Positions 57,337-64,000 of a DNA stretch of 64,000 nucleotides are shown here, piece by piece. The notes under the pieces were generated by a model, which was not told the DNA's origin, did no database searches, and saw only the letters and a program-made list of their open reading frames with translations. Within the stretch, counting starts at the first letter, position 1, and every line of letters begins with the position of its first letter. The DNA is taken from positions 1,612,001-1,676,000 of the forward strand of contig AP018281.1 of the NCBI GenBank assembly GCA_002368355.1, in the 5' to 3' direction. This stretch comes from Chondrocystis sp. NIES-4102 (GTDB taxonomy: Bacteria; Cyanobacteriota; Cyanobacteriia; Cyanobacteriales; Xenococcaceae). Both the position numbers and the translations under genes were made by a program.

Positions 57337-57624
57337 ATGCCAAAAACTTTTATGAATTTACCAGAGGCGGAGACACCTTTATATAATCACACCCTACCTA
57401 CTATTGAAGACTGGTTACGTAGTCTTGGTTGTCATCAAGATCAGGAAAATCTCCATTGCTGGTATGTTGAAAAATCTGACTGGAAAGCGGAAATCTCCCT
57501 TGATACAGAAGAACTAACGGTGCGTTATTTCGATACTCAGCCAGAAAATGAAAATTTACGTCGTTCTTTTAAATATTCCTTAAGTCGTCAGGATATAGAA
57601 GCAGCAGTTTTTTCTGGGCCCTAA
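57337..57624 (+). CDS. DUF3143 domain-containing protein
   Basis: A 95-residue cyanobacterial/plastid DUF3143 protein: ETPLYNHTLPTIEDWLRSLG, CHQDQENLHCWYVEKSDWKA, LTVRYFDTQPENENLRRSFK and SLSRQDIEAAVFSGP. Met6 at 57352 is an alternative start. It converges with sbtB after 17 bp. The role is unknown. Confidence 0.92.
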   Translation: MPKTFMNLPEAETPLYNHTLPTIEDWLRSLGCHQDQENLHCWYVEKSDWKAEISLDTEELTVRYFDTQPENENLRRSFKYSLSRQDIEAAVFSGP

Positions 57625-57641
57625 TTCAATCTAATATCAAT

Positions 57642-57959
57642 TTAAGAAGCAACACAGCGAACTGAACGAATTTCCATAGCGTCAAATAAGTAGCAAACTC
57701 CACCATATTTATTTAAAATCGGCTTAATTTTCTCAACTATGGATTGAACTTTTTCTCTATGGCAATAACAAATAATAAAAACATTATTTAAGGTACTGCT
57801 GCCTAAGTTTACATCGTCGGATACAATCCCCCAATCACCTTTACCTATTACATCTCTGATGATCGAATAACCAGTAACATTGACTGTTTCTAAAACCTTG
57901 GTAATTTTTTCTATTTCTTGCGAAGAGACAATTATTTCGAGTCTACTAACTGGCTGCAT
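57642..57959 (-). CDS. sbtB: PII-like signalling protein SbtB
   Basis: A 105-residue trimeric PII-like protein that binds adenyl nucleotides (cAMP, AMP, ATP) and regulates the bicarbonate transporter SbtA. It shows LEIIVSSQEIEKITKVLETV, the T-loop region SIIRDVIGKGDWGIVSDDVN, and VFIICYCHREKVQSIVEKIK. It ends CYLFDAMEIRSVRCVAS and lacks the C-terminal CGPEGC redox loop of the Synechocystis protein. It follows sbtA by 98 bp on the same strand, the usual arrangement. Confidence 0.94.
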   Translation of the reverse strand: MQPVSRLEIIVSSQEIEKITKVLETVNVTGYSIIRDVIGKGDWGIVSDDVNLGSSTLNNVFIICYCHREKVQSIVEKIKPILNKYGGVCYLFDAMEIRSVRCVAS

Positions 57960-58057
57960 TATGGCTATTTATCTGAAGATAAGGGGTTATTTATTTCTAT
58001 TGTCTTTTACCTTAATAGTAGAAAATTTGATCTAGTAAATTACTTTACATATTTTAT

Positions 58058-59053
58058 CTATCCCCAGACCTGATTGATAATTGCCAAATAAATAGGAATG
58101 CCAATAATAATATTAAATGGGAAAGTCAAAGCCAACGCCATAGAAATATATAAACTCGGATTAGCTTCAGGTACAGTCATACGCATGGCTGCTGGTACAG
58201 CAATATAGGAAGCACTAGCACAAAGTACTGCAAATAGTAGGGCATTACCTGGAGACATTCCAATTATTTTAGCTATTACAATACCAATGATGGCGTTGAA
58301 TACTGGCATTAAAATAGAAAATCCAATCACAAAAGAACCACTCTTTTTTAAGTCATCTATTCTTCTTGCAGCCACTAATCCCATATCTAGTAGGAAAAAG
58401 GTTAACATTCCATAGAATATCTCGCCTGTAAAAACTTCTAATCTATTCCAGCCATTTTCACTGGTAATCATACCCACCAATAGACTACCTAAAAGTAGAA
58501 AAACTGAACCATTTAAAAAGGCTTCCCGCAACACCTCTGACCAAGAAAATTCTTCTGTTGTAGAATCTGATTGTGTATCTTGAGATCGGGTAAATAACCT
58601 AACTAAAATTAAACCCACAATAATTGCAGGCGACTCCATTAAGGCTAAGGCTGCAACCATATGACCCCCGTATTCAATTGGTGGAGTTTGTTGTTCTAAA
58701 AAAGAGCTAGCTGTTACAAAAGTTACCGCGCTAATTGAACCATAAGTTGCTGCGATCGCTGCTGCATTATAAACATCGAGTTTTATTTTGAGGATAAAGA
58801 AAGAGTAAATAGGTACAATACTGGCAGCCATAATTGCAGCTAATAAAGTTAGAGCAATTTCAGAATTAATACCACTCTCATGTATTTCATGTCCACCTTT
58901 AAAACCGATCGCAAATAAAAGATAAAGAGAAAATAGTTTAGGTAGAGGCTGCGGTATTTCTAAATCTGATTTGAGAAAAACTGCCATCATACCAATGAAA
59001 AAAAATAAGACTGGCGGATTTAAAATATTAGAAAGAATTAAACTAGAATCCAT
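58058..59053 (-). CDS. sbtA: Sodium-dependent bicarbonate transporter SbtA
   Basis: A high-affinity Na+/HCO3- symporter of the plasma membrane and part of the carbon-concentrating mechanism. The 331-residue protein has about ten helices in two inverted halves. Recognised segments are LPKLFSLYLLFAIGFKGGHE, the substrate-site-like YGSISAVTFVTASSFL, EYGGHMVAALALMESPAIIV and the late ASASYIAVPAAMRMTVPEAN. The acidic cytoplasmic loop RSQDTQSDSTTEE separates the halves. Usually induced by low CO2 through NdhR/CcmR; a clear binding site was not found upstream. Confidence 0.95.
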   Translation of the reverse strand: MDSSLILSNILNPPVLFFFIGMMAVFLKSDLEIPQPLPKLFSLYLLFAIGFKGGHEIHESGINSEIALTLLAAIMAASIVPIYSFFILKIKLDVYNAAAIAATYGSISAVTFVTASSFLEQQTPPIEYGGHMVAALALMESPAIIVGLILVRLFTRSQDTQSDSTTEEFSWSEVLREAFLNGSVFLLLGSLLVGMITSENGWNRLEVFTGEIFYGMLTFFLLDMGLVAARRIDDLKKSGSFVIGFSILMPVFNAIIGIVIAKIIGMSPGNALLFAVLCASASYIAVPAAMRMTVPEANPSLYISMALALTFPFNIIIGIPIYLAIINQVWG

Positions 59054-59471
59054 AATTGATTTTTAGTTGCTTAACCATTATTTTTACCCTTAAATGTCTT
59101 CGATTCGCGAAATTTAAAACAACTTTAAGGATAGTAATTTCACGACAATATTTACTCTTTTATCATGCTGGGTACTTACTTACTCTAAAGAATGCTAAAA
59201 CTTTATATAAAAATATCAACCATTAGATAAGTTTACCTATCCTAATTTACAGCAGGTTGTATGTCTTGGGTTTTATCTATTAGCTTTTATTCTAATTATC
59301 TGGTTTATTCTATATGGCATTACTAACTATAAAGCTCAGGAAATTAGTATAATTATCTCTTTTAGTCAACAATATTTGATTATTAATGCAATCAACAAAC
59401 AGAGGAATTTCTGACTTATGGTACTGTATTTTGTTTTAATGTAAAGTGTAAACTGCGACAACTTTATCTTT
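59054..59471. other. Intergenic region upstream of sbtA
   Basis: 418 bp between divergent sbtA and the small four-Cys gene. It should contain the sbtA promoter. A start-less ORF (59215-59414) with one hydrophobic stretch is noted under rejected items. No regular operator was seen. Confidence 0.4.
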
Positions 59472-59636
59472 ATGAATCTGGAATTTTTAAAGCAACAATC
59501 CCAAGCTCAAGCAAATAGTAATCAAACATCTACTCAAAATACCACTCAAGAAAAAATTCTATGTCCCCATTGTCGTAGAACTGCAACTAATGGGATAAAA
59601 TGTAAGGGAATATGTGTTGCTGAAAGTGATTATTGA
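59472..59636 (+). CDS. Small four-cysteine (zinc-ribbon-like) protein
   Basis: A 54-residue reading frame from ATG 59472: MNLEFLKQQSQAQANSNQTS, a Gln/Thr-rich spacer, then CPHCRRTATNGIKCKGICVA and ESDY. The CxxC at 31-34 and the CxxxC at 44-48 could bind one zinc or another metal. Coding seems likely because of the ordered Cys pattern and the distinct start with a helix-like MNLEFLKQQ. I have a weak memory of similar unannotated peptides in cyanobacteria. Role unknown. Confidence 0.55.
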   Translation: MNLEFLKQQSQAQANSNQTSTQNTTQEKILCPHCRRTATNGIKCKGICVAESDY

Positions 59637-59872
59637 GTTGGTTGTAGAGAAAAAGTATTATCTCAATAATATAAAGATCATGAATATATTATTTCAGAAA
59701 CAAAAGCTGGCGTTTAAATGATCTAAACCATACAATTCTGATAATTATCGGCTATCAGTGGTAGTAGTGATCAGTGAAAAGCCCAAAGCTAACATTCAGT
59801 TATTAATTAATAATATCCTGCTGCACTAATTGTTAGATTCAGTACAACAGGATTATTTATCTTTAAAGATAA

Positions 59873-60214
59873 TTATTTAACAGTTTCAGGTGAAGGTTGA
59901 GACTTCATTAATCGTTGCTGTTCTAAAATTCTTTGTTGCTGAAGACGCTTAAAATCGGACACAGAAGCATCTAATTGTCCTTGAGATTCTGCATTAAACT
60001 CTGCTGCACTACGTCTATTTGCTTGTTGGGCTTGGTGCATAATATCTAAAGGATTTAACCCCCCTGGAGTATCTCCATAGGTAGTATCCTTTTCATTAGT
60101 TTGATAACCTTCATTATCACTAGATTGAGCTTGAACGGGAAGATTAATACTAGCAATTAAAGTTAAAATAATTCCCAAACTAATATTTATGCCCCATTGA
60201 TTAGGTTTAAACAT
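59873..60214 (-). CDS. Small exported protein of unknown function
   Basis: A 113-residue protein with a signal peptide (MFKPNQWGINISLGIILTLI, NLPVQAQS). The mature part is polar: YQTNEKDTTYGDTPGGLNPL, DIMHQAQQANRRSAAEFNAE, LQQQRILEQQRLMKSQPSPE, largely helical. Cyanobacteria have many such small periplasmic proteins with PLDIMHQ-like stretches; no function known. Confidence 0.72.
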   Translation of the reverse strand: MFKPNQWGINISLGIILTLIASINLPVQAQSSDNEGYQTNEKDTTYGDTPGGLNPLDIMHQAQQANRRSAAEFNAESQGQLDASVSDFKRLQQQRILEQQRLMKSQPSPETVK

Positions 60215-60321
60215 AATTAATACCTCGTCACATTGAATAATTAATAATTACTTTTTAAGAAAGTTATAGTTGATAACTTGTAAAATAGCGAGATAGAATC
60301 AAATTAAATCACAGTTATTTT

Positions 60322-61218
60322 TTAGGCAAAACGACGGCGTAATAAAGGTTGAATTGCCAAGAGGACTAGAGCATCAAAAACGAGTAATACTAGAATAACA
60401 CTCAAAAAATTCAAATCAATCCAGGGTGTATGTAGAACGATGCTATTAAATGTCCAATCTGCATTAGCATAAAGATAACGAATAGGTTCTATAGCATAAG
60501 TTAGAGGATTAATACTAGCGACCACTTGTAACCAACCAGCCATAAATTCTAGGGGTGCAAGGGCAGTGCTAGCAAATAATAGAGGTAGATTAGTAACAAA
60601 AATAACAGCAATCAATTCTATGTGACCTGGTAAAGCAAAAGCCAAACCAAGACTCATAGCCGTCACCCCTAAAACTATTAGCAGGACAATAAGAGCGATC
60701 GCTCCTAACCCAGAAATTCCTGGCAACCCAGCCCCCCCAAAAGCACTAGCAACAATAATTACTGCGGTTTGAATAAAACTAAGGGCAATAATATAAATTG
60801 TAGAAGCTGCCACAATTGAGTAGCGAGTGGACAAAGGAGCAACCAGTAAACGATTGAGAAAACCAAATTCACGGTCAAACATTACAGGTAAACCTGCGTT
60901 TAATGCACCACTAAAGGCGGTAAAAACAATGATTCCTGGTGCTAGAAATTTGGCATAACTGATGTCGTTACCAAATAAGCCCGAAGGTGCTTTACTAAAC
61001 AACGCTCCAAAGAGAATTAACCACATAAAAGGTTGAATCACCCCTGCAATTAAACTTGATGGACGACGCTGTACTTGAATAAATAGACGGTGGGTTAAGG
61101 CTAAAGTTTCCTGAAGAAAATTACTTAAAAAGTTACTTTGCTCGTTATTCTGTGTATTTAAAGCGGGATTAGGTGCTAGGGCGGATTTGATATTGATGTT
61201 AGAAATGGATTGACTCAT
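60322..61218 (-). CDS. ABC-2 type transporter permease (DrrB-like)
   Basis: A 298-residue permease. ATG 61218 (MSQSISNINIKSALAPNP) is preferred to the upstream in-frame start at 61302, because the 28 extra residues (PITYYLLPTPYYLLPPTYYL) are only translation of the heptamer repeat. It has six membrane helices: FMWLILFGALFSKAP, FLAPGIIVFTAFSGALNAGL, IALIVLLIVLGVTAMSLGLA, LIAVIFVTNLPLLFASTALA and the PLTYAIEPIRYLY signature of DrrB-type permeases. Together with the ATPase upstream it forms an exporter; the substrate is unknown. Confidence 0.9.
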   Translation of the reverse strand: MSQSISNINIKSALAPNPALNTQNNEQSNFLSNFLQETLALTHRLFIQVQRRPSSLIAGVIQPFMWLILFGALFSKAPSGLFGNDISYAKFLAPGIIVFTAFSGALNAGLPVMFDREFGFLNRLLVAPLSTRYSIVAASTIYIIALSFIQTAVIIVASAFGGAGLPGISGLGAIALIVLLIVLGVTAMSLGLAFALPGHIELIAVIFVTNLPLLFASTALAPLEFMAGWLQVVASINPLTYAIEPIRYLYANADWTFNSIVLHTPWIDLNFLSVILVLLVFDALVLLAIQPLLRRRFA

Positions 61219-61445
61219 GTTTATTAGGTAGTAGGTAGGGGGGAGTAGGTAGTAGGGAGTAGGTAGTAGGTAGTAGGTAATAGGATGAGTAACGAGTAAC
61301 AAGTCAAGAGAAGCTAAAAGCTAAAAGCGGTGCTGTGCTATCTTGTTAAGCCATTGCGGTCTTGGGGTCTCCCCAAATAGAGCAAATGGCGTGGTCTCCG
61401 TGCCGTGAGCGAATCAATCAAAGATACCGCTTCGCATATGCGCTC
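61219..61445. repeat. Heptamer repeat cluster and REP-like sequence upstream of the permease
   Basis: GTAGGTAGTAGGGAGTAGGT units run from about 61225 to 61280. From 61310 a second part includes GCTAAAAGCTAAAAGCGGTG with TGCTGTGCT, the reverse complement of AGCACAGCACCGCT near 12111, and CGCTCCTGA near 61440. This composite is the same family as at 12 kb. It lies inside the exporter operon between ATPase and permease. Confidence 0.65.
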
Positions 61446-61499
61446 CTGAAACTAAGAGCTAAATACTACGAACATTTATACAGATAAACCATAGCGCGA

Positions 61500-62519
61500 T
61501 CATTTCATCTGTTGCTTTTGCTCTTTTTTCAAGTCTCTTGTACCTGCTGCTGCCATTTGGGCATCCATAATAGTTTTACCTGTAGCAGCCAAATAAACGT
61601 CATCTAGACTAGGACGAGACTGCGCCAGACTAAAGGTAGGTAAGTTAATTTCTGATAAAGATTGCTCAATCTTACTAAGGGAGCTTTGACCAGATTTTAC
61701 AATCAGATTTAAGGAATTACCTTGAATGGTATTAATAATTACTTCTTCAACAAAAGGTAAAGATTCCAGAATTTCCTTGGCTTGATTAGCTTCAGACTCG
61801 GCGGTAAATTCACGAATACGTAAAGTAACGCGATCGCCACCTAATTTATCTTTTAGTTGATTGGGTGTACCTTCAGCAATTACTACTCCTTGATCGATAA
61901 TTGCCAAGCGATCTGCTAAAGCATCGATTTCTTCTAAATAATGACTGGTGATTAATACAGTTGTTCCAGCTTGACGTAATGCCTGTAAAAATTCCCAGAC
62001 AACCATGCGACTTTCAATATCTAAACCGACAGTCGGCTCATCTAGTACTAATACTTCAGGCTGATGTAGTAGTCCAGCAGCAAGATCTAGGCGTTTGCGA
62101 ATTCCACCAGAATAAGTTCCTGTTTTTTGATCAGCATATTCGCTCAAACCCAAGACTGTAATTAATTGTTCAAGGCGATCGCCAATGGTTTTTTTTGGTA
62201 AATGATATAGTGCTGCTTGTAACTTTAATAATTCTCTACCAGTCAACACCTTATCTAATGCGACCTCTTGAGCAACATAACCTAATCTTTGCCTTACTGC
62301 TTTCGGGTTGGTGATGGCATTTATTCCCCCAACCTCAATTTTGCCCCCATCAGGTTTTGCTAGGGTACATAAACAGCGAATGGTAGTGGTTTTCCCTGCA
62401 CCATTAGGGCCTAAAAGACCAAATATTTCTCCTGGTTGTACAGTGAAAGATATGTCTTTGACGGCTGGGGTATCGCCATAGCTTTTGCGTAGATTTTCAA
62501 TTAAAACGGCAGCAGCCAT
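61500..62519 (-). CDS. ABC transporter ATP-binding protein (DrrA-like)
   Basis: A 339-residue ATPase powering the adjacent permease. Walker A is FGLLGPNGAGKTTTIRCLCT, signature TYSGGIRKRLDLAAGLLHQP, Walker B EVLVLDEPTVGLD, followed by VLITSHYLEEIDALADRLAI. The C-terminal domain with RVTLRIREFTAESEANQAKE and LPTFSLAQSRPSLDDVYLAA is the DrrA type. It starts at ATG 62519; the permease is 281 bp downstream across a repeat block. Confidence 0.93.
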   Translation of the reverse strand: MAAAVLIENLRKSYGDTPAVKDISFTVQPGEIFGLLGPNGAGKTTTIRCLCTLAKPDGGKIEVGGINAITNPKAVRQRLGYVAQEVALDKVLTGRELLKLQAALYHLPKKTIGDRLEQLITVLGLSEYADQKTGTYSGGIRKRLDLAAGLLHQPEVLVLDEPTVGLDIESRMVVWEFLQALRQAGTTVLITSHYLEEIDALADRLAIIDQGVVIAEGTPNQLKDKLGGDRVTLRIREFTAESEANQAKEILESLPFVEEVIINTIQGNSLNLIVKSGQSSLSKIEQSLSEINLPTFSLAQSRPSLDDVYLAATGKTIMDAQMAAAGTRDLKKEQKQQMK

Positions 62520-62605
62520 AGTATCTAGTTCAAAAATATTTCTTATTAATTTCTTTTCTTATAGTTATTGTAGTAGTTCGATCCCAAATAAAAAGGAACT
62601 GTTTA

Positions 62606-63379
62606 CTAAATCTTGCTATTTAAATCCTTAAGCTTCTCTCCAGGGGCAACACAATTTAGATATTCCTGAATTACATCTTTAGTTTTACCAAACATTTTAA
62701 TTTGTCCTCGCTCCATCCATAGGGTTTTATGACAGTTTTGATGAATCATTTCCATAGAATGGGAAACCAGCAGCACGGTTACATGATCTTGCCAGAATTC
62801 CTCCATTCTTTCCTTACATTTATTTTTAAAGCTGACATCTCCCACGGATAAAACTTCATCCAAAATTAAGATATCTGGCTTAACATCTGTGGCGATCGCA
62901 AATCCTAATCTAGCCGTCATCCCTGAAGATAAACCCTTAACAGGTACTAGTGCATAGTTTTCTAATTCGGCAAATTCTAAAATTGATTTGGTTCTATCTC
63001 TCATTTCGGCTTGAGAATAGCCTAACATCACCCCATAAAGAATAATATTATCCATAACCGCAAGTTCTGGGTCAAATCCCGCCCCCAATTCAATTAGGGG
63101 AGCAACCTTACCTTTTGCCCTAACTATGCCAGAGGTTGGGGTTAAAATGCCTGAAATTAGCTTAAGCATAGTTGATTTACCCGAACCATTCGCCCCAATG
63201 ATGCCAATTTTCTCACCACACCCAATGGTTAAATTGATGTTATCTAAAACAATCTTTTTGGCTGGCTGACGATATTTGCCTTCTAAGAAAGATAAAATTG
63301 TTCTCTTGAGATCGTAGGAAAATTCTTCTTGTGTTCTACGCCAGAGAGATACACTATCTAATCTGATTGATTCATCCAT
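62606..63379 (-). CDS. Polysaccharide ABC exporter ATPase (Wzt/TagH-like)
   Basis: A 257-residue ATPase of an ABC-2 surface-glycan exporter. It begins MDESIRLDSVSLWRRTQEEF and has Walker A IGIIGANGSGKSTMLKLISG, ILTPTSGIVRAKGKVAPLIE and the family phrase LGAGFDPELAVMDNIILYGV. It continues with VKGLSSGMTARLGFAIATDV, Walker B ILILDEVLSVGDVSFKNKCK and LLVSHSMEMIHQNC. There is no C-terminal carbohydrate-recognition domain, so the exported glycan probably needs no end-cap recognition. Its permease is upstream, partly outside the window. Confidence 0.93.
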   Translation of the reverse strand: MDESIRLDSVSLWRRTQEEFSYDLKRTILSFLEGKYRQPAKKIVLDNINLTIGCGEKIGIIGANGSGKSTMLKLISGILTPTSGIVRAKGKVAPLIELGAGFDPELAVMDNIILYGVMLGYSQAEMRDRTKSILEFAELENYALVPVKGLSSGMTARLGFAIATDVKPDILILDEVLSVGDVSFKNKCKERMEEFWQDHVTVLLVSHSMEMIHQNCHKTLWMERGQIKMFGKTKDVIQEYLNCVAPGEKLKDLNSKI

Positions 63380-63672
63380 ATATTATTTTCAAGCTCAAAT
63401 TTCTACAGTTAAAAATTACTTTAAAAGCCAGCAACGCAATATTGTATTGATTTCAATATTTTTATCTTCCTACAATTTGTGTTCATTAGGGTTACTCGGA
63501 TCTAGATAAAAGAGCAAGTTTGCATCTTAACTTAAAGAAACTACCCACAAAAATATCATTATTTTTATCACATCCTTCTGCTCGATTAGTGGCAATTAAT
63601 CTCATCCAAACAGAAGAGCAAATTATGATTATCCAAAGCTTGCTTGATTTTGCTTTAGGGAGAAAAACTTCC
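63380..63672. other. Gap between Wzt-like ATPase and Wzm-like permease
   Basis: 293 bp with no clear gene. A reading frame on the minus strand (63492-63722) overlaps the permease end and has no recognisable features. No terminator was found between the two transporter genes, so co-transcription is possible. Confidence 0.4.
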
Positions 63673-64000
63673 TTATAGTAAATCCATAAATTGCGATCGC
63701 CAATGGGAAAAAGCCAGCGCACCGATAGTTACCACGACTAAACCACTAATTAAACTATGGGTAATTAGCATTAAATCTGGCAGACTATTTGAGATAGCAA
63801 TCTGACGAATACTTTCAATAATCGGTAGGATCGGATTGAGGATTAAAAATTGCTTAACAGCTTGGGGTACGATATCTGGGGGATAAAAGATAGGTGAGCT
63901 TATCCACAATAAGAAAGTCAATAGTTCATAAAAATAGGATAAATCACGGAAAAATACATATAAAGCACTCATTAACATACCAATGCCTGTACAAACTAAA
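63673..64000 (-). CDS. Polysaccharide ABC exporter permease, Wzm-like (5' part outside window)
   Basis: The C-terminal 108 residues of an ABC-2 permease. Reading in from the window edge: LVCTGIGMLMSALYVFFRDL, SYFYELLTFLLWISSPIFYP, then the family phrase LNPILPIIESIRQIAIS and the last helix LISGLVVVTIGALAFSHWRS. The RDL-SYFYELLTF signature and PIFYPP are typical of O-antigen/teichoic-acid exporter permeases. It pairs with the Wzt-like ATPase downstream. Confidence 0.9.
   Translation of the reverse strand, partial: LVCTGIGMLMSALYVFFRDLSYFYELLTFLLWISSPIFYPPDIVPQAVKQFLILNPILPIIESIRQIAISNSLPDLMLITHSLISGLVVVTIGALAFSHWRSQFMDLL

Noticed and set aside
59215-59414. Open frame with a hydrophobic stretch (LGFYLLAFILIIWFILYG) upstream of sbtA
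   Set aside because: No ATG, GTG or TTG start is available in that frame, and no homologue is recognised. It could be a remnant.
63068-63090. tRNA-like GGGTCAAATCCCGCCCC string
   Set aside because: It lies inside the Wzt-like coding sequence and has no cloverleaf around it; no tRNA was found elsewhere.
63492-63722. Minus-strand ORF of 76 residues
   Set aside because: It overlaps the end of the Wzm-like permease in another frame and has no recognisable feature.

Overview
The window is a stretch of cyanobacterial chromosome. It carries photosynthesis and carbon-concentration genes (petH, prk, ycf3, psb34, a CyanoP gene, sqdB, sbtA/sbtB, a cruA-type lycopene cyclase). The palindrome GCGATCGC (HIP1) recurs throughout coding and non-coding DNA, base composition is AT-rich, and several genes belong to families known mainly from cyanobacteria and plastids (ycf36/CGLD27, DUF3143, DUF2288, cyanobacterial Hfq). 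No rRNA, tRNA, transposase, integrase, prophage or CRISPR array was seen. The genus cannot be fixed from this sequence; a unicellular or pleurocapsalean-type cyanobacterium is a guess.

Layout. 1-2.8 kb: petH (3' end outside the window) and prk, divergently transcribed around a 620-bp regulatory region. 3-6 kb: a glycosyltransferase, a DUF362 protein and a periplasmic SIMPL protein. 6-9.5 kb: an unusual two-gene unit made of an HNH-like/membrane protein and a membrane-anchored coiled-coil protein with eleven near-identical TPRs. 9.8-25.8 kb: mostly housekeeping (recQ, dapF, hfq, a YqeY protein, cruA, an acetolactate-synthase-like enzyme, ycf3, gatC, a hexose-6-phosphate mutarotase, purS-purQ, a Zur-like regulator, clpB). 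26-30 kb: three exported proteins on one strand, including a secreted CHAT (caspase-like) protein with a 12-residue Thr/Pro repeat tract. 30-35.5 kb: deoC, recO, an MFS transporter and two glycosyltransferases. 35.6-38.2 kb: a NYN-type nuclease with a LOTUS-like C-terminus, then psb34, CyanoP and a TM2 protein. 38.3-45.2 kb: sqdB, a four-gene glycan cluster (GT2, methyltransferase, GT2, GT4), a His-rich CDF metal exporter and a heavy-metal chaperone. 45.3-48 kb: a haemagglutinin-like exoprotein gene cut by one in-frame stop. 48-57.6 kb: a secreted nuclease, the yqeK-rsfS-ycf36-asparaginase group, truB, a 1-Cys peroxiredoxin, a PLP aminotransferase and conserved unknowns. 57.6-59.1 kb: sbtA-sbtB bicarbonate uptake. 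59.4-64 kb: a tiny four-cysteine protein, a DrrAB-type ABC exporter, and a Wzt/Wzm-type polysaccharide exporter whose permease runs off the window.

Non-coding repeats. Several intergenic gaps hold heptamer-type repeats (CTCCTGA / GTAGGTA families), often next to a 25-bp hairpin element present in three identical copies. A separate 74-bp element occurs twice (22967 and 39748) with two mismatches.

Most interesting for follow-up: the HNH-like/TPR pair at 6.6-9.5 kb, the exported CHAT cluster at 26-30 kb, the NYN-LOTUS-like protein at 35.6 kb, the single-stop exoprotein gene at 45.3 kb, the two small genes at 36771 (psb34) and 59472 (four-Cys peptide), and the repeat families. Functions are read from motifs recognised by eye; no database search was run.
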